From Desulfurococcales archaeon (GTDB lineage: Archaea > Thermoproteota > Thermoprotei_A > Sulfolobales > NBVN01), in the NCBI GenBank assembly GCA_023255965.1, contig JAGDWE010000044.1, forward strand, positions 1 to 22,409: a stretch of DNA of 22,409 nucleotides, in the 5' to 3' direction. The notes below the pieces were generated by a model. That model was not told the origin of the DNA, made no database searches, and saw only the letters and a program-made list of their open reading frames with translations. Position numbers and translations under genes: made by a program. This document shows positions 16,491-22,409 of the stretch, piece by piece (position 1 is the first letter of the stretch; each line of letters begins with the position of its first letter).

Positions 16491-17885
16491 TTAAATGATA
16501 CCTAATTTATGTAGTACTCCCCTACCAGCCAGTACCCCAGTCGCAGCAGCTACGTTGATGCCCCTAGATAGCCCTGCTCCATCCCCTGCCACGAATATGT
16601 TCTCTACAGTTGTTTCTAAATATTTATTAACTACGGCCCTAACGCTATAGAACTTTATTTCAGGAGCGTACAAAAGCGTCTGGGATGAAGCTACACCGGG
16701 TATTATAGTATCCAATCTCCTCAATCCCTCCATGATGTTAGTTAATACCCTGTAGGGTAGTGCCATAGATATATCGCCAGGTGTTACATCCTTAAGCGTC
16801 GGCCTTATAGAACTCCTATTTATCCTATCCCAAGTACTCCTCCTCCCGGCCTCTAAATCGCTGAACCTTTGGATCAACGGCCTCCCACCACCTAACTTCG
16901 TTGAAATCCTAGCTATGCTCTTACCGTATTCTATGGTGTCCTCTAATGGATTAGTTAGCCTTATAGTGGAGAGCAATGCGAAGTTGGTGTTACCGCTCTC
17001 CCTACTACTATATGATTCTCCGTTAACACCCACAGTTCCATCGCTGTACACCTCCTTAACTACGAATCCACCTGGATTAGTGCAGAAAGTCCTCACCTTA
17101 TCGTCGAACGCCTTAGTATACATTATGATCTTAGGATCCCTAACCACCTTAGTTACCTCATCCATAACCACAGAACGTACCTCAACCCTAACACCGACGT
17201 CGAGAGGTCCGGGAATTACAGCTATACCTAACTTCCTAGAGATCTCTGAGAACCAGTCAGCCCCAGACCTACCAGTACTTATAATTAAGTACTTACTCTC
17301 AACCTCAGCACCGCTACTCATCCTAATTGAGAATTTTCCCCCACTATTAATTATATTATTGACTTCATTCATAGTCGCTATCTTAACGCCCCTCTCCTCA
17401 AGGTACTTCGTGAAGTTCTCTATAACCTCCACGGATCTCTCGCTACCTATATGCCTCTGAGCTACAGATATGAATGTGGCTCCAGCCCTAATAGCTCTTT
17501 TCTCTAACGCTTCAACCATTTCAGGTATTGGCATATAAACCTTAGTAACCCCGCTGAACTTAACGATCACCTCATCAATGTACTTTATAAGCCTCTCAGC
17601 CTCATCCCAACTACCAACTAATTCGTGCAGATCTCCACCTACATCCGGCCTTAAATTTATTAGGAAGCTGCTTAATGCTCCAGCTCCTCCAATTCCATTA
17701 AGCACCAAGCAGGGTCTGCAGAATAAGCACTTCCCATTAGTTATCAAGGGACATCTCCTAAGCGATGCCCTAGGACCTCTGTCAATTATAATTACGTTCA
17801 CGTCCCTGCAGGCCTTCTCTACTATTTCATACGCCGCGAAAAGCCCTGCAGGTCCTCCACCAATTATAGCTACGTCGTACATCAC
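16491..17885 (-). CDS. FAD-dependent dehydrogenase, uncharacterised (COG2509-like) with a CX7CX2CX2C motif
   Basis: The 464-residue protein begins with a Rossmann dinucleotide-binding motif (IIGGGPAG, 7-14, acidic end Asp35) and ends with the second FAD motif VENIFVAGDGAGLSRGINVAAATG. Near residue 45 it has four cysteines, CPLITNGKCLFCRPC (45-59), followed by NGIGGAGALSSF and NLRPDVGGDL. This arrangement is what I recall for the poorly characterised COG2509 family. The cysteines could hold an Fe-S cluster or zinc; which is unknown. Start: GTG 17885 or ATG 17882, both behind a full GGAGGTGAT site; the GTG has the three-base spacing used elsewhere here. It follows purA by 4 bp, so it is co-transcribed with a purine gene, but no purine reaction is assigned to the family. 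I do not assign a substrate. Confidence 0.8.
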   Translation of the reverse strand: MMYDVAIIGGGPAGLFAAYEIVEKACRDVNVIIIDRGPRASLRRCPLITNGKCLFCRPCLVLNGIGGAGALSSFLINLRPDVGGDLHELVGSWDEAERLIKYIDEVIVKFSGVTKVYMPIPEMVEALEKRAIRAGATFISVAQRHIGSERSVEVIENFTKYLEERGVKIATMNEVNNIINSGGKFSIRMSSGAEVESKYLIISTGRSGADWFSEISRKLGIAVIPGPLDVGVRVEVRSVVMDEVTKVVRDPKIIMYTKAFDDKVRTFCTNPGGFVVKEVYSDGTVGVNGESYSSRESGNTNFALLSTIRLTNPLEDTIEYGKSIARISTKLGGGRPLIQRFSDLEAGRRSTWDRINRSSIRPTLKDVTPGDISMALPYRVLTNIMEGLRRLDTIIPGVASSQTLLYAPEIKFYSVRAVVNKYLETTVENIFVAGDGAGLSRGINVAAATGVLAGRGVLHKLGII

Positions 17886-17889
17886 GATA

Positions 17890-18924
17890 TCACCTCCTCA
17901 GAGATCCGTAGACATCCTTTCTGCGATCAACCATTGCAGTTACATCCTCACCGGTACCTATTAGGGTTACTGGCACTTTAATAAATTCTTCTATTTCCTC
18001 CACCCACTTCCTAGCCGCTAAGGGCAACTTACTCCATTCACGTATGTTGGATGCATCCTTAAATAACGCATCTATCTTAGTTATAGCCACTTGAGTTGCT
18101 GAGTTGATCATAACGGCCCTCCTAGCTAACTCCATATTAAATGGTGCCGCCCTTCTTATCCTTCCTGTCACTGAGGCCCTCTCAATGAGCCCAAGCCTCT
18201 CAGCTAACTCAATGCTCAATTCCTTCGGTAGTGGGCCCTCGCCAACCCTAGTTACGTACGACTTAAAGACGACCAGGACTTCATCGACCTTCTTAGGTCC
18301 TAGGCCAACCTCACTTAACACCCCGGACGCTGATGTATCTCTACTAGTTACGTATGGATAAGTACCATGGTAGAGACTTAAGTAAAGTCCTTGAGTGCCC
18401 TCAATTAATACGTCCTCCCCCCTATTGATCGCTTCATTCACATCTAATGGAACATCCCTAACATAATTACTTAATACCTCGTAATCCCTAGCTAATTTAA
18501 GGATCCTCATAACCCTATCAGCGGTAGCTGCACCAACCCCCTGTTTAGTGCTTCCTATTTTATTCATGACTTCATCCCTACGCTCCCTCAGTACATGCTC
18601 CTCAGTTATTACTCCCGTATTAAAATCCATGAATATCCTTCCATCACAGCCTGTCTCACTAACCTCCTTAAAGAACAAGTCGATACCTATTAAAGCGCCT
18701 GGAGCTATATATAGCCTACATGACCTATTAAGGAATGCAGATGGGATCACCCTTAACTTCCAAGTCTTATCGCCATATACCACCGTATGTCCAGCATTAA
18801 TGCTTCCGGTCCTCACAGCAAGTGAGGGCCTATCATGTAATCCTAGGTAACCAACTACCTTGCCCTTCCCCTCATCGCCGAAAAATCCGCCAACAACTAC
18901 AGTTACTGTCGTAGTATCCCTCAA
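17890..18924 (-). CDS. purA: Adenylosuccinate synthetase
   Basis: PurA makes adenylosuccinate from IMP, aspartate and GTP, the first step to AMP; PurB finishes the conversion. At 344 residues this is the short archaeal form (bacterial enzymes are about 430). The motifs are GDEGKGK (16-22), NAGHT (43-47), STKQGVGAATADR in place of the bacterial STxRGIGP, EGTQG, PYVTSRDTSASG, RVGEGPLPKEL and TGRIRRAAPFN. The TTG start has no ribosome site before it, and a strong TATA box is centred about 22 bases upstream, so the transcript is probably leaderless. It is followed after 4 bp by the FAD dehydrogenase gene. Transcription is divergent from the phosphoribosyltransferase gene across 82 bp. Confidence 0.95.
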   Translation of the reverse strand: MRDTTTVTVVVGGFFGDEGKGKVVGYLGLHDRPSLAVRTGSINAGHTVVYGDKTWKLRVIPSAFLNRSCRLYIAPGALIGIDLFFKEVSETGCDGRIFMDFNTGVITEEHVLRERRDEVMNKIGSTKQGVGAATADRVMRILKLARDYEVLSNYVRDVPLDVNEAINRGEDVLIEGTQGLYLSLYHGTYPYVTSRDTSASGVLSEVGLGPKKVDEVLVVFKSYVTRVGEGPLPKELSIELAERLGLIERASVTGRIRRAAPFNMELARRAVMINSATQVAITKIDALFKDASNIREWSKLPLAARKWVEEIEEFIKVPVTLIGTGEDVTAMVDRRKDVYGSLRR

Positions 18925-18941
18925 CTTGTAAGAAGTTAGGA

Positions 18942-18950
18942 CTTTAAAAA
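18942..18950 (-). promoter_or_regulatory. purA TATA box (probable leaderless transcript)
   Basis: The minus strand reads TTTTTAAAG, centred near 18946. The purA TTG at 18924 lies at about the expected initiation distance and lacks a ribosome site, which together suggest a leaderless mRNA. Confidence 0.55.
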
Positions 18951-19006
18951 TTAACTCACACTCTAATCGAATAAAACTATTATTGTGCCCATCATAGATA
19001 ACTTAG

Positions 19007-19621
19007 GTGATTGAAATAGTTGATTACCTGATATCACGGTGGCGTGATATAGAGCTCCTCACGCTTAAGTTAGCGAGTAAGTTAGTTGATGAAGGCTACA
19101 TACCTGAGGTATTAGTGGGCATTTTAAGGGGTGGGTGGATAGTTGCAAGGCTCTTAAGCGATTACCTAGGCATAGATTATATAGGCAGCGTCGAAATCAA
19201 GTTCTATAAGGGAATTGAAGACCGTCATGAAAAGCCTGTGCTTACACAGCCACTAGTGATTAACGTTAGGGATCGAAGCGTGTTAATAGTTGATGATGTA
19301 GCAGATAGCGGTAAAACGCTTCAACTAGCCACAGATCTATTAAGGCTCTACGGACCTAAGGAAGTAAAGACGGCCTCGCTATACGTTAAACCTAGATCGA
19401 TAATTACGCCGGACTACTTCGTATTGAAGACCGATAAATGGATTATATTTCCTTGGGAGATAGCCGAGACCCTACGTAACGTAATTAAGTCTAGGGGGGT
19501 TAAGGCCTCAGTTGAAAACATACTTAAGACTTCGGTGGAGCTGGGTATTACGGTGGACGATTTCCTTAGCGAATTGGCTGAGTTAATATCTAAGACTTCG
19601 ATGCATCATGTCGGCAGCTAA
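19007..19621 (+). CDS. Predicted phosphoribosyltransferase, gpt/COG2236-like (purine salvage)
   Basis: The 204-residue protein has the type I PRTase core. VGILRGGWIVARLLSDYLG (37-55) forms the pyrophosphate-loop region, and the PRPP loop is VLIVDDVADSGKTL (92-105). It continues with IIFPWE at 146-151, as in archaeal xanthine/guanine/hypoxanthine PRTase-like proteins of COG2236. It probably converts a purine base and PRPP to the nucleotide, but the base preference cannot be read. The start GTG 19007 is the first after an in-frame stop and overlaps a GGTGAT sequence, so the true start or leader type is uncertain. It stands opposite purA across 82 bp, placing salvage beside the de novo AMP branch. 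The C-terminal 50 residues are helical and typical for the group. Confidence 0.82.
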   Translation: MIEIVDYLISRWRDIELLTLKLASKLVDEGYIPEVLVGILRGGWIVARLLSDYLGIDYIGSVEIKFYKGIEDRHEKPVLTQPLVINVRDRSVLIVDDVADSGKTLQLATDLLRLYGPKEVKTASLYVKPRSIITPDYFVLKTDKWIIFPWEIAETLRNVIKSRGVKASVENILKTSVELGITVDDFLSELAELISKTSMHHVGS

Positions 19622-19663
19622 TACATCCATAAACGAAGTTAATTACACTCCTTGAATGATTTA

Positions 19664-19672
19664 AATTTATAA
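19664..19672 (+). promoter_or_regulatory. Candidate TATA box of the formate dehydrogenase genes
   Basis: AAATTTATA is centred near 19668, about 40 bases before the ATG. Initiation near 19693 would give a short leader carrying the GGTG ribosome site at 19699-19702. Confidence 0.5.
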
Positions 19673-19707
19673 GCTACCATCAACTAACGTTAATATCAGG
19701 TGTTTTA

Positions 19708-21756
19708 ATGGTTGAAAAGTTGACCCCCGTAATCTGTCCTTACTGCGGTGTTGGATGCGGCCTATATATTAAATCTGTAAACGGTAGGTATGCAGGCATT
19801 GAATATAATTATGATCACCCAGTAAATAAGGGTAGTTTATGTCCTAAACCAAATGATCTATCATTCCTTAATTCACCAGATAGATTAAGGACTCCTCTCA
19901 AGCGGTCTGAGAGCGGCTTTAAGGAAATTAGCTGGAATGAGGCTATAAAAGAAGTAGCAAGTAGGTTGAAGGAGGTCTTAAATAAGTACGGCCCCAACGC
20001 GTTGGGGTTTATTGCTAGCGCTAAGTGTTTTAATGAAGAGAACTACCTAATGCAGAAGATGGCTAGGATTTTAGGTACTAATAACGTAGATCATTGTGCT
20101 AGGTTATGCCATGCACCGACATTGGCTGCGATGGGTAGGGTAACTGGTGTAAGCGCGTTAACCGCATCGTTCGAGGACGTATCCAACTCGGAGGTGATCG
20201 TGATATGGGGTAGTAACCCGGCTGAAACGTATCCAGTTTTAATGGGCAGGTACATATTAAGCGCCAGGAAGCGCGGCGCTAAGCTGGTGGTCGTAGGACC
20301 TGCTAGGAACAGGACAGCATGGCATGCCGATCTATTCCTCCAGCTTAAGCCGGGGACTGATATAGCCTTAGCTAACGCATTAATGAATGTGATCGTTAAT
20401 GAGGGACTGTATGATAGGGAGTTCGTTGAGAAGAGGGTTGAGGGCTTCGATAAATTAATTGGCGTGATTAGTAAGTACACGCCTGAGGCCGTTGAAGGCA
20501 TCTGTGGAGTACCATCGTTTCTAATTAGGCAGGCAGCATATACTATGGCCTCAACTCGGAGGGGGTCACTGCTTTGGTCTATGGGGGTGACACAACATAT
20601 TGTGGGTTTCCGTAACGTCATTGCATTAGCTACGCTTGCCGCCCTCCTAGGATGGTATGGTAAGCCGGGGACATGTGTAGGAGGTTTAAGGGGCCAGAAT
20701 AACGTTCAAGGCGCATGTGATATGGGTGCTTTAGCTGAGTTCCTACCAGGCTACGTTAAGGTCACTGATGACTCTGGAAGGGCCCGTATAGCTAGTCTAT
20801 GGGGAGTTAAGGAATTACCTAGCGAGGTTGGCCTAACGTTGCCATGCATTTTCCGTGAGGCTGAGGTTGGTAAAATCAAGGCATTATACGTCATGGGCGA
20901 GAACCCAGTGATTAGCGAGCCTAACTCCAATCACGTCGTTGATGGCATTAAGAAACTTGAGTTCCTAGTAGTTCAGGATATATTCATGACTGAAACAGCT
21001 AGATTAGCTGATATAGTACTTCCTGCTGCCGCTTGGGCTGAGAAGGAAGGGAGCTTCACGAATAGTGAAAGGAGGGTGCAATGGTCATTTAGGGCGTTGG
21101 ATCCCCCTGGTGAGGCTAGACCTGACTTAGCCATACTTATATCGATTGCTAGGGAATTAGGGTTAGAAAGGTACTTCCCGTACTCTACAGCTGAGGAAGT
21201 ACTTAGCGAGATAAATAACGTGATACCGTCCTACGCTGGTATAACGCCAGATAGATTAAAGAAGGTCGTTGGTGGCATTCTATGGCCGTGTTATTCGGTG
21301 GATAGCGAGGGTGTTAGGGTCCTACATACCGAGGGGTTTAGAACTCCTAGCGGTAAATTCATGATTATTCCCGTGGAGCATCAGCCTCCGGCTGAACTGC
21401 CGGATGATGAATATCCATTAATCCTTACGACACATAGGGTTGTTGGGGCCTTTCACACTAACACAATGACTGGGAGGGCCAGATTAGTGGCTAAAAGATG
21501 GCCTGAAGCCGAAGCATTAATCCACCCGGCAACCGCTAGAAGGTATGGTGTAGGTGATGGTGAGGTAGTTAAATTGGTTACTCGTAGGGGGGAATACTTA
21601 GTGAAGGTACATACAACCGACGACGTGCTGGAGGATGTGATTTCGGTTCCATGGCATTGGGGAGCTAATGTGCTAACCAATAATGCGTTAGATCCTGAGA
21701 CCATGACTCCTGAAGCTAAGGTATGTGCATGTAAGTTAGTTAAATTGGGTGGATAG
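19708..21756 (+). CDS. Formate dehydrogenase-like molybdopterin oxidoreductase, catalytic subunit (Cys form)
   Basis: The 682-residue protein matches FdhF-type formate dehydrogenases. A [4Fe-4S] site is at Cys10, 13, 17 and 45 (CPYCGVGC...CPKP), followed by SAKCFNEENY (104-113) and the metal-ligand motif RLCHAPT with Cys134 and His135. That position is selenocysteine in the E. coli enzyme but an ordinary Cys codon here. The bis-MGD-binding segments WGSNPAETYPV, GQNNVQGACDMG, MGENP and EGSFTNSERRVQW follow, with the C-terminal MopB_CT domain (TTHRVVGAFHTNTMTGR). There is no Tat signal, so it is cytoplasmic. It should interconvert formate and CO2 with molybdenum or tungsten. The ATG is supported by GGTG five bases upstream of a short spacer. 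A ferredoxin-type subunit follows after 2 bp. The direction in vivo is unknown; formate production for PurT and PurP is one possibility. Confidence 0.9.
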   Translation: MVEKLTPVICPYCGVGCGLYIKSVNGRYAGIEYNYDHPVNKGSLCPKPNDLSFLNSPDRLRTPLKRSESGFKEISWNEAIKEVASRLKEVLNKYGPNALGFIASAKCFNEENYLMQKMARILGTNNVDHCARLCHAPTLAAMGRVTGVSALTASFEDVSNSEVIVIWGSNPAETYPVLMGRYILSARKRGAKLVVVGPARNRTAWHADLFLQLKPGTDIALANALMNVIVNEGLYDREFVEKRVEGFDKLIGVISKYTPEAVEGICGVPSFLIRQAAYTMASTRRGSLLWSMGVTQHIVGFRNVIALATLAALLGWYGKPGTCVGGLRGQNNVQGACDMGALAEFLPGYVKVTDDSGRARIASLWGVKELPSEVGLTLPCIFREAEVGKIKALYVMGENPVISEPNSNHVVDGIKKLEFLVVQDIFMTETARLADIVLPAAAWAEKEGSFTNSERRVQWSFRALDPPGEARPDLAILISIARELGLERYFPYSTAEEVLSEINNVIPSYAGITPDRLKKVVGGILWPCYSVDSEGVRVLHTEGFRTPSGKFMIIPVEHQPPAELPDDEYPLILTTHRVVGAFHTNTMTGRARLVAKRWPEAEALIHPATARRYGVGDGEVVKLVTRRGEYLVKVHTTDDVLEDVISVPWHWGANVLTNNALDPETMTPEAKVCACKLVKLGG

Positions 21757-21758
21757 AT

Positions 21759-22268
21759 ATGGCTAAGATCCTATACATAGATCCTAAATACTGCATAGCA
21801 TGTAGGGCATGTGAGGTAGCTTGCGAGAGAGAGCACGAAGGCTTAAACCACATTGAGGTCTACGTAGTTGAGGAGGCTAAGGCCTCAATACCATATACGT
21901 GCAGGCACTGTGAGAGCGCCCCATGCGTCGCTGTATGTCCTACTAAAGCGCTATATAGAACCGATAGCGGTGTGTTCGTGAACTACCTTAGGTGCATTGG
22001 ATGTAGGCAGTGCATTGTTGCATGTCCCTTCGGGATCCCGAAGTTCATCGAGTCCTTAAAGGTGGTAGTTAAATGCGACTTATGTCGCCATAGGTTGATG
22101 AAGAACTACATGCCTGCATGTGTGAGTACATGTCCTACAGGCGCTATAAGCTATGTAGAGGAGGCCGAGATAGCGAAGCTTAAGCGCGTAGCTGAGGTAA
22201 CCAAGATTATTGAAGCTATAAAAGCGTCGAAGACGTTAACCTCTGGAGTGGTTGCCCATGCCCATTAG
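21759..22268 (+). CDS. Four-cluster 4Fe-4S ferredoxin subunit of the formate dehydrogenase module (HycB/FdhB/HydN-like)
   Basis: The 169-residue protein has sixteen cysteines in four groups: 12/15/18/22, 48/51/56/60, 79/82/85/89 and 106/109/121/125. This is the classic arrangement of electron-transfer subunits of molybdopterin oxidoreductases (CxACRACExAC, CRHCESAPCxxxCP, CIGCRQCxxACP, CDLC...PxCxxxCPTGA). It lacks a signal peptide or membrane anchor, matching a soluble cytoplasmic complex. The ATG lies 2 bp after the catalytic subunit, and GGTGGAT just before the upstream stop serves as ribosome site. It probably passes electrons between the molybdenum/tungsten centre and soluble ferredoxin or another partner. 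The C-terminal 30 residues after the last cluster are not conserved-looking. The gene ends 141 bp before the window edge. Confidence 0.92.
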   Translation: MAKILYIDPKYCIACRACEVACEREHEGLNHIEVYVVEEAKASIPYTCRHCESAPCVAVCPTKALYRTDSGVFVNYLRCIGCRQCIVACPFGIPKFIESLKVVVKCDLCRHRLMKNYMPACVSTCPTGAISYVEEAEIAKLKRVAEVTKIIEAIKASKTLTSGVVAHAH

Positions 22269-22409
22269 CCAGGTTACTTTTGTTGCTTGGGCTATCTTGG
22301 ATACTGTGGGCATGGGCTTCCCCCTCAACTCCCGCTCACTTTTCGCGGGTTCATTGAAGGCTTCATAGGCGGGCGCCGCTTGGTCCGCCTCGCGGTGGAT
22401 CACGGCCCC
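22236..22409 (-). mobile_element. Possible 3' end of an IS200/IS605-like tnpB element (G+C-rich, partial)
   Basis: After the ferredoxin gene the composition jumps to about 66% G+C in the last 89 bases. A minus-strand frame is open from the window edge to a TAA at 22236-22238 (57 codons), overlapping the ferredoxin end by 33 bp. A second minus frame closes with MKPSMNPRKVSGS and a stop, a tail that reminds me of archaeal TnpB C-termini. A hairpin (CCCGC at 22331-22335, GCGGG at 22345-22349) and an inverted pair GCCCATGCCC (22254-22263) and GGGCATGGGC (22308-22317) lie here. The identification is a guess from tail sequence, composition and structure; it could equally be an unrelated gene or RNA. 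Confidence 0.25.

Noticed and set aside
16915..17460. 181-residue plus-strand open frame
   Set aside because: It is antisense to the FAD dehydrogenase, has low-complexity Ser/Leu/Thr-rich content typical of a reverse-frame shadow, and shows no ribosome site.
20107..20112. Selenocysteine codon in the formate dehydrogenase
   Set aside because: The metal-ligand position in RLCHAP is an ordinary TGC cysteine codon; no in-frame TGA occurs.
20091..20621. 176-residue minus-strand open frame
   Set aside because: It is antisense to the conserved core of the formate dehydrogenase subunit and has no recognisable motif.
1..22409. CRISPR array, tRNA or rRNA genes
   Set aside because: No regularly spaced repeats and no tRNA- or rRNA-like segments were noticed; almost all the DNA is accounted for by protein genes.

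Overview
The window comes from a thermophilic crenarchaeon (Thermoproteota). G+C is moderate, Shine-Dalgarno sites read GGTGAT or GGAGG, GTG and TTG starts are frequent, and TATA boxes are A/T-rich. The enzyme set is archaeal: a two-subunit GMP synthetase, PurP, formate-dependent PurT, a short PurA and a small PurL with separate PurS and PurQ. A Caldivirga/Vulcanisaeta-like member of the Thermoproteales is my best guess, not a demonstrated assignment.

Layout. (1) Positions 1-769, minus: the N-terminal part of a fused TRAP-type permease, cut by the left edge. (2) Positions 932-15254, minus: thirteen genes with overlaps or gaps of at most 10 bp, in transcription order purC-purS-purQ-purL-purF-purF paralogue-purD-purT-purM-purP paralogue-purB-guaAa-guaAb. 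(3) Positions 15255-15431: a divergent promoter region with a perfect 16-bp palindrome, a perfect 12-bp palindrome and a 14-bp direct repeat. (4) Positions 15432-16484, plus: a second, more canonical purP. (5) Positions 16491-18924, minus: purA followed by an FAD-dependent dehydrogenase with a four-cysteine motif. (6) Positions 19007-19621, plus: a salvage-type phosphoribosyltransferase. (7) Positions 19708-22268, plus: a cytoplasmic formate-dehydrogenase-like molybdo/tungsto-enzyme and its four-cluster ferredoxin subunit. (8) The last ~100 bases turn abruptly G+C-rich and may be the edge of an inserted element.

How the genes work together. The locus covers nearly all of de novo purine synthesis: PurF, PurD, PurT, PurLQS, PurM, PurC, PurB and PurP, then PurA to adenylosuccinate (PurB also makes AMP) and GuaA to GMP. 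Not seen are AIR carboxylase (PurE), a recognised IMP cyclohydrolase (PurH or PurO) and IMP dehydrogenase (GuaB). Both formyl-transfer steps (PurT, PurP) use formate and ATP, and a formate dehydrogenase module lies on the same side of the locus.

The most interesting points are two tandem or duplicated enzyme pairs. One PurF copy has lost the glutaminase nucleophile and its partner residues but keeps the PRPP loop and all four Fe-S cysteines. The operon PurP copy has lost the glycine-rich ATP loop and the His-Gly of HGSF, whereas the divergent copy keeps both. The second pair is a candidate for the missing IMP cyclohydrolase step or for a heteromeric PurP.
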